A stretch of DNA of 64,000 nt from Hymenobacter plasmatis (GTDB lineage Bacteria; Bacteroidota; Bacteroidia; Cytophagales; Hymenobacteraceae). A program made the translations under genes and the position numbers. Shown here piece after piece: positions 17,206 to 25,490 of the stretch. Under the pieces are notes generated by a model. It was not told where the DNA came from. It did no database searches and worked only from the letters and a program-made list of their open reading frames with translations. How positions within the stretch are numbered: position 1 is the first letter of the stretch; every line of letters starts with the position of its first letter. The stretch spans positions 1 to 64,000 of the forward strand of contig NZ_JAJFAW010000029.1 of the NCBI RefSeq assembly GCF_020711255.1, written 5' to 3'.

Positions 17206-19731
17206 ATGATAGTTGTGCGTAATTTTTTTGTAAAATGTGTGCTGACGCTGGTGGTGCTAGGAGGCTTGTTGGCCCGCCCGGTGCTGGCACAGCAAGCTAC
17301 TCCCGGTGGAGCTGGGGAACCCAAACGGTATGAGCTGGGGGGCATCACCGTAAGTGGCGCCCGCTATCTCGACCCCAATACCCTTATCGGACTGACCGGT
17401 TTACGCGTGGGGGATGCTATTACGGTGCCAGGCGAAGAAATTGGCAAATCTATCCGGAAGCTGTGGGCTCAAGGTATTCTGGGCGATGTAAGCGTGACCA
17501 TCGCGCGCATCGAGGGCAACAAAATTTTCCTCGACTACAATCTGAAGGAGCGTCCCCGCTTGTCAAAATTTACTTTTACCGGAATTAAGAAAAGCCAGAC
17601 GGAGGACCTCACCAAAAAGATTACCCTGATTCGGGGTAAAGTGGTGACGGACGCTTTGCTGAATAACACGCGGACTCAGGTACGCAAGTTCTTCGTAAAC
17701 AAGGGCTACCTAGATGCTAAGGTGAATATCCTACAAGTGGCCGACTCGTCCTTGTCGAACAGTGTGGCACTGCGCATTGATGTGGATAAGGGGTCAAAAG
17801 TGCGCATCCATGATATTGCGTTTGAGGGTAATACTGCGTTTACTGACCGTAAGCTGAAAGGCAAGCTGAAAAAGACCAAAGAACGGAAACCGTATAAATT
17901 CCTGACTGCGGGCAAATTCCAGCGTAGCGAATACGAAGAGGATAAAAAGAAGCTGCTTGAATTTTATAATGCTGAGGGATATCGGGATGCCACCATTGTG
18001 TCTGACACACTGGTGCGCGATAATGAAGGATTGGCCCTGCGTATTCGGGTTGATGAAGGCCCGAAATACTATTTCCGGCACATCACTTGGAGCGGTAACT
18101 ACCTCTACGACGATAAGACGCTTGCTAATGTGCTAGGCATCAAGCCCGGCAGCCCGTACAGCAAGGAGATTCTGGATAAGCGGTTGAACTACAACCCAAC
18201 CGGACAGGATATTTCCTCACTGTACCTTAATGACGGCTATCTGTTCTTCACCATCGACCCGGTAGAGACTAAGGTAGAAGGCGACTCCATCGATATTGAG
18301 ATGCGCCTGAGCGAAGGCGTGCAAGCGCACATCAAGGATATTAACATTGCGGGCAATACCAAGACCAGCGACCACGTGCTGCGCCGCACTTTGCGCACGC
18401 TGCCCGGCGATAAATTCAACCGGGAACTGCTTATCCGTTCGCAGCGGGAGATAGCCACTTTGGGCTATTTTGACCCGGAAAAAATTGGCATCAACCCCGT
18501 GCCAAACCCGGTGGATGGCACCGTTGATATTAACTACACTGTCGTTGAAAAGCCTTCCGACCAGGTAACCCTGTCGGGCGGATGGGGCGGCTACGCGGGC
18601 TTTATTGGTACGGTAGGCCTGGTTTTCAATAACTTCTCTCTGCGGAAAGCCGGCACGCTGCGCAACTGGACGCCGGTGCCCTCGGGCGACGGCCAACGGT
18701 TGGCTCTCAACCTGCAGGCCAACGGCGTGCAGTATCAGGCCTATTCGCTCTCGTTCACGGAGCCCTGGTTGGGCGGACGGCGGCCGAACTCCTTCTCGTT
18801 TAGCCTGAACCACAGCATCCAGCGTGCCGGTACCAGTCTGGACGCTTCGACCAGCAGCTTCATTAAGGTAAACAGTGCTACTGTGGGCCTGGGCCGCCAG
18901 CTGCGCGTGCCAGATGACTACTTCACGCTCAGCAATTCGCTATCGCTGAGCCAGTACCAGACGCAGAACTATGCGCTACTTCCCGGTTTTGCAACGGGCT
19001 ATGCCACGAACATTACCTTCAATACCACGCTGGCCCGTAATAGCATCGACAACCCGACTTATACACGGCGCGGCTCTTCTTTGAGCTTGAGCGTTAACCT
19101 GACCCCGCCGTATTCGCTGCTCAATCCCAACCATCCCAATACTAGCCAGCTGATTGAATTCCACAAATGGATTTTTGATGCTTCGTGGTTTACGCCCATC
19201 GTGGGCAAGCTGGTGCTGAATACCCGCGCCCACTTTGGCTACCTTGGCAACTACAATTCTAACCGCACTATTGGGCCGTTCGAACGGTTTAAGATGGGCG
19301 GCGCGGGCCTGGGCTACAACGGCGGCGGCAACTTCCTGGTGGGCACCGACTACGTGGGCTTGCGTGGTTACGATGACCCCAACAGCACGTTCGCCATTCC
19401 CACGGCCCAGAACAACCAGTCGGGTGGCATTGCCTTCAACAAGTACGTGCTGGAAATGCGCTACCCAGTTAGCCTTAACCCCGCTGCGACGGTCTATGTA
19501 CTTGCGTTTGCTGAAGCAGGCAACTCATATGACTCTTATGCCAACTACAACCCCTACAAGCTGTACCGCTCGGCTGGCGTAGGCGCCCGCATCTTCATGT
19601 CGGCATTTGGTTTGCTAGGCTTTGACTTTGGCCATGGCTTTGACTCTGTGGTGCCCCCGGTCGGCACTGCTGTGGGCACCAAGCAGGACCCCAACCACTT
19701 CCACTTTATTATTGGGCAGCAAATTCGCTAG
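17206..19731 (+). CDS. bamA: Outer-membrane protein assembly factor BamA
   Basis: The 841-residue Omp85 protein is the core of the machine that inserts outer-membrane barrels. It has a signal peptide (about 1-29, ending PVLAQQ), five POTRA repeats over roughly residues 45-450 (seen at VSGARYLDPNTLIGL, FTFTGIKKSQTEDL, IAFEGNTAFTDRKLKGKL, ITWSGNYLYDDKTL and INIAGNTKTSDHVLRRTL), then a C-terminal barrel with the VGLRGYDD segment expected for loop 6. The last residues are FHFIIGQQIR, so the terminal residue is Arg rather than the usual aromatic. It sits between uppS and the two Skp-like chaperone genes. Confidence 0.96.
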   Translation: MIVVRNFFVKCVLTLVVLGGLLARPVLAQQATPGGAGEPKRYELGGITVSGARYLDPNTLIGLTGLRVGDAITVPGEEIGKSIRKLWAQGILGDVSVTIARIEGNKIFLDYNLKERPRLSKFTFTGIKKSQTEDLTKKITLIRGKVVTDALLNNTRTQVRKFFVNKGYLDAKVNILQVADSSLSNSVALRIDVDKGSKVRIHDIAFEGNTAFTDRKLKGKLKKTKERKPYKFLTAGKFQRSEYEEDKKKLLEFYNAEGYRDATIVSDTLVRDNEGLALRIRVDEGPKYYFRHITWSGNYLYDDKTLANVLGIKPGSPYSKEILDKRLNYNPTGQDISSLYLNDGYLFFTIDPVETKVEGDSIDIEMRLSEGVQAHIKDINIAGNTKTSDHVLRRTLRTLPGDKFNRELLIRSQREIATLGYFDPEKIGINPVPNPVDGTVDINYTVVEKPSDQVTLSGGWGGYAGFIGTVGLVFNNFSLRKAGTLRNWTPVPSGDGQRLALNLQANGVQYQAYSLSFTEPWLGGRRPNSFSFSLNHSIQRAGTSLDASTSSFIKVNSATVGLGRQLRVPDDYFTLSNSLSLSQYQTQNYALLPGFATGYATNITFNTTLARNSIDNPTYTRRGSSLSLSVNLTPPYSLLNPNHPNTSQLIEFHKWIFDASWFTPIVGKLVLNTRAHFGYLGNYNSNRTIGPFERFKMGGAGLGYNGGGNFLVGTDYVGLRGYDDPNSTFAIPTAQNNQSGGIAFNKYVLEMRYPVSLNPAATVYVLAFAEAGNSYDSYANYNPYKLYRSAGVGARIFMSAFGLLGFDFGHGFDSVVPPVGTAVGTKQDPNHFHFIIGQQIR

Positions 19732-19769
19732 TTAGGCACTACGCGGGCATCATTTCACGTTTCCTCTCT

Positions 19770-20453
19770 ATGAAGAACCTTCGTTATCTGCTGCTGGCCT
19801 TATTGTTGCTTACTGTCGCGTCTGGTGTCCGGGCGCAAAAATTCGGTTGGGTTGATTCGGAGTACATCATGGCCAAAATGCCGGAGTACGCCAAGGCCCA
19901 GGCTGAATTGAACACCATCTCAGAAACTTGGCAAAAGGAAATCGAGGCCCAGAAAAAGGACCTTGACAAACTGTACCACAACTACCAGGCAGAAGAAGTG
20001 GTGCTGACCGAGCCCATGAAGAAGAAGCGGCAGGACGAAATCCTGAAGAAGGAACAAGACATCAAAGCCTACCAAAACAAGCAGTTTGGCTACGAAGGGC
20101 AGCTTTTTAAGAAGCGGCAGGAGCTCAATAAACCTGTCCAGGACAAGGTTTTTGAGGCTGTGGAAAAAGTGGCTAAGAAGAAGCAGTTGGCGGTCGTCTT
20201 CGACAAGGCAAGTGATTTGACCATGCTTTATACCAACCCTGCTCACGACTACACCGAATTTGTGCTGGAGGAATTGGGCCTGGGCGCCGAAGACCGCAAC
20301 CAGCCCGGCCCAAAAGGTGCCGTGAAAACCGTAGCGCCGCCTAAAACTCCGGTGGACCCCAATTTTGAGTCCGATTCGGGTACGCCGGAACCGGCCTCCG
20401 GAAACAAGCCAGCACCCAAGCCTACGCGTTCGACCAAGAAGAGCCCGAAGTAA
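19770..20453 (+). CDS. OmpH/Skp family periplasmic chaperone, copy 1
   Basis: The 227-residue protein has a signal peptide (about 1-22, ending GVRAQ), then the OmpH start FGWVDSEYIMAKMPEYAKAQAEL. Long charged helices (about residues 40-130) form the tentacle coiled coils that hold unfolded outer-membrane proteins. The C-terminal 50 residues are low-complexity, rich in Pro, Thr and Lys, and end TRSTKKSPK. It lies 38 nt after bamA and before a second copy, so it is part of the same assembly operon. Confidence 0.92.
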   Translation: MKNLRYLLLALLLLTVASGVRAQKFGWVDSEYIMAKMPEYAKAQAELNTISETWQKEIEAQKKDLDKLYHNYQAEEVVLTEPMKKKRQDEILKKEQDIKAYQNKQFGYEGQLFKKRQELNKPVQDKVFEAVEKVAKKKQLAVVFDKASDLTMLYTNPAHDYTEFVLEELGLGAEDRNQPGPKGAVKTVAPPKTPVDPNFESDSGTPEPASGNKPAPKPTRSTKKSPK

Positions 20454-20493
20454 TTACCTTTGTCCCAACATTTTTCTGACCTTTTTTCTTTTG

Positions 20494-21132
20494 ATGAACC
20501 TCGTGAAAATCTTTCGTCTGACGCTCGCCGCCGCTCTGCTGACCGCCGGAACCCTGGCTGCCACTTCTGCGCAGGCCCAGGCCCCCTTGAAAATTGGCTA
20601 TACCGACGTGCAGTACGTGTTGGCCCAGATGCCCGAAAGCAAGCAAATTGAATCGGAACTCAAGACGTACAACGACCAGCTTGCGGCTCAGCTGAAAAGC
20701 AAAAGCGGCGAATTTGAAACCAAGCTGAAGGCTTACCAGCAGGGTGGTTCTACCATGACGGATGTAGTCAAAGCAGACAAAGAGAAGGAACTGCAGGGCC
20801 TGCAACAGTCCATCCAGGAGTTCCAGCGTAGCGCCGAGCAGTCGCTGCAGCAAAAGCAGCAGACTCTGCTGAAGCCAGCACTGGACAAGCTGCAGAAGAA
20901 CATCGATGCTGTGGCCACTGAAAACGGTTTCACTTACATCTTCAACTCCGATGGTGGCGGAAGCCCCCTGTTGCTGCATGCTCCTAAGGATGGCGATATC
21001 TCCGACTTAGTGCTGAAGAAAATGGGCATCACCCCCGGTGCCGCCGCTCCCATCAAATCGGGTCCGGTAGCTACTCCGGCGCCTGCAGCAGCTCCCGCGG
21101 CAAGCAAAACCAAAACGAAGACCAAGAAATAA
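20494..21132 (+). CDS. OmpH/Skp family periplasmic chaperone, copy 2
   Basis: The 212-residue protein is counted from the ATG at 20494, which gives a proper signal peptide (about 1-29, ending TSAQAQ). The frame continues 43 codons upstream through the end of copy 1, but that extension is not signal-like. The OmpH core begins LKIGYTDVQYVLAQMPESKQ and is followed by coiled-coil helices and the IDAVATENGFTYIFNSDGGG segment. It ends in an Ala/Pro-rich tail with SKTKTKTKK. A strong terminator follows at 21157, closing the envelope block that began upstream. Confidence 0.93.
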   Translation: MNLVKIFRLTLAAALLTAGTLAATSAQAQAPLKIGYTDVQYVLAQMPESKQIESELKTYNDQLAAQLKSKSGEFETKLKAYQQGGSTMTDVVKADKEKELQGLQQSIQEFQRSAEQSLQQKQQTLLKPALDKLQKNIDAVATENGFTYIFNSDGGGSPLLLHAPKDGDISDLVLKKMGITPGAAAPIKSGPVATPAPAAAPAASKTKTKTKK

Positions 21133-21156
21133 GCGGCACCCGCCCCTTGATAGCAG

Positions 21157-21186
21157 AAAAGCCGGAGCGTTTGCTCCGGCTTTTTT
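21157..21186 (+). terminator. Terminator of the bamA-ompH block
   Basis: Stem GCCGGAGC/GCTCCGGC with a GTTT loop, preceded by A4 and followed by T6. Confidence 0.92.
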
Positions 21187-21206
21187 CATATGTAAACGCC
21201 TCAGGT

Positions 21207-22268
21207 ATGATAAGCAATGAATTAGACGCCGAAGAATTAGAGGGCGTTGACCCCGATGAAACCGAAGGCGGCGACGAGCTTTATGAGCACCACCGCATCG
21301 TCGTGGACCGGGGGCAGGAGCTGCTGCGCATCGATAAGTTCCTGCAGGCTCGGCTGCGCAACACTTCGCGCAATAAAGTCCAGGAAGCAATTCGTGCCCT
21401 GGCAGTGGAAGTAAATGGCGTTCCGGTTAAGCCCAATTATCGGGTGAAGCCGCTGGACACCATTACCATCACGTTGCCCGAGCCGCCGCGCGACGACCGG
21501 GTAGTACCCGAGGAAATGGCTTTGGATATCCGGTACGAGGACTCGGAACTGCTCATTGTGAACAAGCCTGCTGGGCTAGTGGTGCACCCGGCATATGGCC
21601 ATTGGCAGGGCACGCTGGTGAATGGCTTGGCCCACCACCTCGCCAACCTGCCCACGGGCCGGAACGGCGAAATACGACCGGGCTTGGTGCATCGCATCGA
21701 TAAGGACACGTCGGGCCTGCTGGTGATTGGCAAAACGGAGTTTGCCATGACGCACTTGTCGAACCAGTTTTTCCACCATACCATCCAGCGCAGCTACCTG
21801 GCCTTGGTGTGGGGCACGCCGCCCGGCCCAACAGGCACTATTCGGGGCCATATTGGCCGCAGCGTGCGTGACCGCAAGGTACAGGCGGTATACCCGGGTG
21901 GGGAGCAAGGCAAGCCCGCTGTGACGCATTATGAGGTGCTCGAAAGCTTTGGCCCGGTAACCCTGGTGCGATGCGTACTCGAGACCGGCCGAACCCACCA
22001 GATTCGGGCCCATATGCAGCACATCGGCCACCCGCTCTTTTCGGATGCTACTTATGGGGGCGACCGCATTCGGGTAGGCCAAAATACGGGCAGCTACCGG
22101 ACGTTTGTCGAGAATGCCTTTCAACTGATGCCACGGCAAGCGTTGCACGCGCGCTCCCTGGGTTTTGTGCACCCTACTTCGGGCAAGCAGATATTCTTTG
22201 AGGTGGAACTTCCAGATGATTTTGCCGCGGTACTCGAGAAGTGGCGGGCGTGGGCATCGGCTTCGTAG
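21207..22268 (+). CDS. rluD: RluA-family 23S rRNA pseudouridine synthase (RluD-like)
   Basis: The 353-residue enzyme has an S4 RNA-binding domain (LLRIDKFLQARLRNTSRNKVQEAI, about residues 45-110) followed by the RluA catalytic domain. The catalytic Asp is in the HRIDKDTSGLLVIGKT motif, and the supporting motifs VVHPAYGHWQGTLVNGL and TGRTHQIRAHMQHIGHPLFSD are intact. RluD modifies helix 69 of 23S rRNA. The N-terminal 25 residues are acidic (DAEELEGVDPDETEGGDEL). I place the start at the ATG at 21207, because the upstream in-frame start at 21147 lies within the preceding terminator. Confidence 0.9.
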   Translation: MISNELDAEELEGVDPDETEGGDELYEHHRIVVDRGQELLRIDKFLQARLRNTSRNKVQEAIRALAVEVNGVPVKPNYRVKPLDTITITLPEPPRDDRVVPEEMALDIRYEDSELLIVNKPAGLVVHPAYGHWQGTLVNGLAHHLANLPTGRNGEIRPGLVHRIDKDTSGLLVIGKTEFAMTHLSNQFFHHTIQRSYLALVWGTPPGPTGTIRGHIGRSVRDRKVQAVYPGGEQGKPAVTHYEVLESFGPVTLVRCVLETGRTHQIRAHMQHIGHPLFSDATYGGDRIRVGQNTGSYRTFVENAFQLMPRQALHARSLGFVHPTSGKQIFFEVELPDDFAAVLEKWRAWASAS

Positions 22269-22284
22269 CTTCTGCGAAATTGTA

Positions 22285-22331
22285 ATGCATAAAAAAGCCC
22301 CGACGTATCACGTCGGGGCTTTTTTATGCAT
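22285..22331. terminator. Convergent terminator with a 21-bp perfect stem
   Basis: Arms 22285-22305 and 22311-22331 are exact reverse complements with a 5-nt loop. The stem includes GCCCCGACG/CGTCGGGGC flanked by A6 and T6 and closed by ATGCAT on both sides. It serves rluD (+) and the TPR gene (-). Confidence 0.95.
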
Positions 22332-22344
22332 CTGCTCGGCTCAA

Positions 22345-23985
22345 CTACTTTTTCTTAACAGTAGTCTTGGTCGTCGTTTTCTTAGCAGTGGTTGTAGCAC
22401 GGGGCTTTGCCTTCAGGATGCTGATGTTGTTAGCAGCGCCCTTGTTCTCGGGGTCCATGGCCAGCACTTGCTCAAAGTAGCTCAACGCAGCAGCTTTGTC
22501 GCCTTTCTGGAAGTTATACACACCGAGGTAACCGTTGGCTTCTACAACGCCTTCCTTGAACTTGGCAGGGTCAGCGCCTTCAGCTTTCGACAGCTCGATG
22601 TATTTCTCATAGTAAGGCTTGGCCAAGCCCTGTTTGGCTTCGGGGTCGATGTACGAATTCACTTTGGCGCGGGCCAAGTAGCCGGGAGCATACGTAGGCT
22701 TAGCGGTGAGGATGATGTTGTACACGCTATCGGCGCGGGTGTACTGCTTGTCGCCGGTGAGGGCAGTGGCCAAGCGGAACTGGTCCGTGAGGTCGCCTTT
22801 GCAGCTGGTCAGTTTGTACTTATAAACGCTAACAGCGCCTTTGTAGTCCTTCTGGTTGGCATAGATAGCTGCCAGGTCGTTCTGCAGGTCGCAGCCTTTG
22901 GAAGGGTCTTTGGCAATAATTTGCTTGATAAGCGTAACTGCCTCAGGGCCGTGGCCGGTTTTGCTCATGATTTTGGCCTGGTAAGCGTAGTCTTCAGCGA
23001 TAAGCTTATCCGCAGGAGCTACTTTCAGATAGGCATCCATCGCCGTGGCAGCACCGGCAAAATCACCGGTTTCATACAACAGGTAGGGCTTTAGACGGTT
23101 CATCGTGAGGTTCTTGGGGTCGCTTTGCAACACCTTGTTCACCTCGGCCAATGCCTCGGGATACTTCTTGGTCAGGTACAGGAACGATGCATACTGAGCA
23201 TCGGTAGCCGGCGACTTCTCGGCTAGGCCAATGTACTTCTGGAAGCTGCTCAGGGCGAGGTCGTACTGGCCGGCGTAGTAGTACATGTCAGCCAGCTCGC
23301 GGTAAGCAGGAGCGTAGCTGGGGTCCAGCTCAACGGCTTTGTTCAGGCTCTCCCGGGCAGCGTTGAAGTTGCGCGAACGCACGCTCAGCGCACCTTTTTT
23401 GTAATAGGCCTGGGCATAGCTTGGGTTGGTAGCAATGGCACGGTCGTAGCTAGTCATGGCCTCGCCACCGCCTTGGTCCGAATGCAAGAACACGTCGCCG
23501 CGAGCAACCATCAGCGCCGGGTCGTCCTTTTTCAGGACGGTCTGGGCAGTATTCAAATAGTTCTGGGCTTTGCTGATGTCCTTCACGTCAGACTCGCCGT
23601 AAGCCTGCGCAATCATGGTCAGAACTTTGGCGTCTTTGTTTTTCGTGGCTTTTGCGGCCGCGTCAAACTGAGCTTCGGCTGGGCCCACTTCGCCCTTGGC
23701 CAACAGGGCACGCCCGGCCGCTACTTTGCCAAAAGGCGAAGTGCCAGAGGCTCTGTTGAAGTAAAAAGCAGCCGAGTCCGGCATGTCGCGCATCTGGTAC
23801 AGACGGCCAAGTTCGAAGGCGGCTTCAGGCGAAGAGCCGGGACGCAACATAGCGCGGGCTTCGTTGAAACGACCCAGCTCAATGGCGCGTTGGGCTGTTT
23901 GCACGTTTTGGGCGGTGGCTGCCGTAGTGCCGGCTATCATGGCGATAGCAACGAGCAGCGGCTGTTTCCAGGGCTTGAAACTCAT
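22345..23985 (-). CDS. Periplasmic TPR-repeat protein
   Basis: The 546-residue protein has a signal peptide (about 1-25, ending TTAATAQ). At least eight tetratricopeptide repeats cover most of the mature part, for example SYAQAYYKKGALSVRSRNF, SYAPAYRELADMYYYAGQYD, AQYASFLYLTKKYPEALAEV and KGAANNISILKA. It ends in a basic tail rich in Thr and Lys. TPRs are protein-interaction scaffolds. It follows the PstS-like lipoprotein gene by 56 nt at the end of the exbB-exbD-tonB locus, so it probably works with TonB energy transduction or the substrate-binding lipoprotein. The specific partner is unknown. Confidence 0.87.
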   Translation of the reverse strand: MSFKPWKQPLLVAIAMIAGTTAATAQNVQTAQRAIELGRFNEARAMLRPGSSPEAAFELGRLYQMRDMPDSAAFYFNRASGTSPFGKVAAGRALLAKGEVGPAEAQFDAAAKATKNKDAKVLTMIAQAYGESDVKDISKAQNYLNTAQTVLKKDDPALMVARGDVFLHSDQGGGEAMTSYDRAIATNPSYAQAYYKKGALSVRSRNFNAARESLNKAVELDPSYAPAYRELADMYYYAGQYDLALSSFQKYIGLAEKSPATDAQYASFLYLTKKYPEALAEVNKVLQSDPKNLTMNRLKPYLLYETGDFAGAATAMDAYLKVAPADKLIAEDYAYQAKIMSKTGHGPEAVTLIKQIIAKDPSKGCDLQNDLAAIYANQKDYKGAVSVYKYKLTSCKGDLTDQFRLATALTGDKQYTRADSVYNIILTAKPTYAPGYLARAKVNSYIDPEAKQGLAKPYYEKYIELSKAEGADPAKFKEGVVEANGYLGVYNFQKGDKAAALSYFEQVLAMDPENKGAANNISILKAKPRATTTAKKTTTKTTVKKK

Positions 23986-24041
23986 AGTAAAAGGGAATGA
24001 TGAAAAAGCTTGTAGTAAAAGTTGGTACGCGCAAAAGGCGC

Positions 24042-25037
24042 TTACAGTTTAGGGGTAGTCATGATGCGGGCCTGCATCTGAGCTGGCAACAGACCTGATT
24101 TTTGAAATATCAGCTGCCCATTTTTGCCTGCCACGAAGGATGCAAACCCCGTGCCTAATCCCGCGCGCGCCTCCCGGCTAATGACGTAAAGGTTGCGCCG
24201 AAGCGGGTAATTCTGCAAATCGGGGTATTGAGCCATTTGCTCCGGCGTCTTCTCGGCCAAGTACACTTGGTAAGGCTGAATGTAATCGTTGGGCTTGGGG
24301 TTGGGCCGGGCCGTGATGCTGGCCACGCGCACTTTGTTGGCAAACTTCATGGCGGTCGGGTCGTCCCGGTCAGAAATCCAATTCACCCCCACAATGCCAA
24401 TGGCATTTGGATGCGTGGAAACATAGTCCAGCAGCCCCGGATTCGATGATGCCGCGAATACCCGCGTAGTCAAGGGTTTGCCGTGCGTCACGGAGTCGCG
24501 CACGAAGCGAGCGGTGCTGCTGCGGTTCGCATCGAATACCACGTTGATGGCGGCCAAGCCCTTCTTGCCGCTTACCTGGCTCCAGTTGCTGATTTTCCCG
24601 GTGAAGATGTCAGCCAGTTGGGCTACCGTCAACAGCGAGTCCGGGTTGGCGCGGTTCACCACAATGGCCAAGCCATCGATGCCAATGCGTGTGGTGCGCG
24701 GGATGATGTTCTGCTTCACAAAATCGGCCTTTTCCTCTGCGTTCAGCTCGCGGGCTACCACGGCCACCTTCACCTTGTCGTTGATGAGGTCCAGCATCAC
24801 CTTTTCTTCGGGCTGGAAGCTCATCTTAACGTGCGCGTTGGGATAGAGCTTCGAAAACGTGTCTATCTGCGCCTGCAGGATGGGGGCGAAGGTCTCGTCG
24901 ACGCTCACGGCCACGGTGCCACTGGTGGGTGTGTCCTGTGCCCCCGGTGAGCCGGGCCCATTGCAGGCGGCAACAGTGAAGGCACCGGCCATTACCGCAG
25001 CGGCGCCGGTGGTCAGAAGGTGAGCACGCTTAGTCAT
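24042..25037 (-). CDS. PstS-like substrate-binding lipoprotein
   Basis: The 331-residue protein has a lipoprotein signal with the lipid-attachment Cys in FTVAACNGPG (about residue 25). It then has a periplasmic binding fold like PstS: VSVDETFAPILQAQIDTF, VVARELNAEEKADF, IGIDGLAIVVNRANPDSLLTVAQLADIFTGKISNW, RNLYVISREARAGLGTGFASFV. PstS proteins bind phosphate for the PstCAB transporter, but no transporter genes are nearby. Its neighbours are tonB, exbB and exbD genes, so it may serve TonB-linked uptake instead. Its start overlaps the preceding small membrane gene by 8 nt. Confidence 0.85.
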   Translation of the reverse strand: MTKRAHLLTTGAAAVMAGAFTVAACNGPGSPGAQDTPTSGTVAVSVDETFAPILQAQIDTFSKLYPNAHVKMSFQPEEKVMLDLINDKVKVAVVARELNAEEKADFVKQNIIPRTTRIGIDGLAIVVNRANPDSLLTVAQLADIFTGKISNWSQVSGKKGLAAINVVFDANRSSTARFVRDSVTHGKPLTTRVFAASSNPGLLDYVSTHPNAIGIVGVNWISDRDDPTAMKFANKVRVASITARPNPKPNDYIQPYQVYLAEKTPEQMAQYPDLQNYPLRRNLYVISREARAGLGTGFASFVAGKNGQLIFQKSGLLPAQMQARIMTTPKL

Positions 25038-25302
25038 GGTCGTTGGAAGAAGTGTTTTTACGAAAGTGAGTCTGAAAGCCCCGGCCGAACCGGAGCAATC
25101 CGTAAAGGAAGAATACCGTGCCCAATACGCGGCGGGCGGTGGGGCCTAGTTGCAACAGGCCTCCTCCCGCTGGCTGGTCGGCCGACCACCATAGCCAGAT
25201 GCCTAGTCCTATATATACCAGAGCCATCGCCAGCACAAAGTAACGCACTAGCCGTTGGGGCGACTTGCCGAGCCGTTCTTCGGTCGTTGGAATGTTGAGC
25301 AT
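25030..25302 (-). CDS. Small two-helix membrane protein of the TonB locus
   Basis: The 90-residue protein has two hydrophobic segments (VRYFVLAMALVYIGLGIWLWW, about 19-39, and LGTVFFLYGLLRFGRGF, about 60-76) and charged ends (RKNTSSNDHD). It is not a recognised enzyme. It overlaps the PstS-like gene start by 8 nt and follows the tonB gene after a terminator, so translational coupling with the PstS-like protein is likely. Conserved position in the TonB locus is the only clue to function. Confidence 0.72.
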   Translation of the reverse strand: MLNIPTTEERLGKSPQRLVRYFVLAMALVYIGLGIWLWWSADQPAGGGLLQLGPTARRVLGTVFFLYGLLRFGRGFQTHFRKNTSSNDHD

Positions 25303-25396
25303 AAACAGGAAAAATTTAAGAATGAATATGTTATAAAACCAACAACCGCCCCCTAAAGGTTCGGCCGGTTAGTAGACTATCCCTGAACCGGTGCAC

Positions 25397-25447
25397 AAAA
25401 AAGCCGAAAATTAGCCGCTTTTCATAGCTGCGGCCAACTTTCGGCTT
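25397..25447 (-). terminator. Terminator after tonB copy 2
   Basis: An 18-nt arm (AAGCCGAAAATTAGCCGC) pairs with 25430-25447. Two A-C mismatches on the plus strand become U-G wobbles in minus-strand RNA, so the hairpin is complete only on that strand. A U6 tract follows on the minus strand. It favours termination of the tonB transcript ending at 25491. Confidence 0.85.
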
Positions 25448-25490
25448 TCGTCACGCGCTTTCCTTTTGGTGCTAGCGGAAGCCTGCGCGC

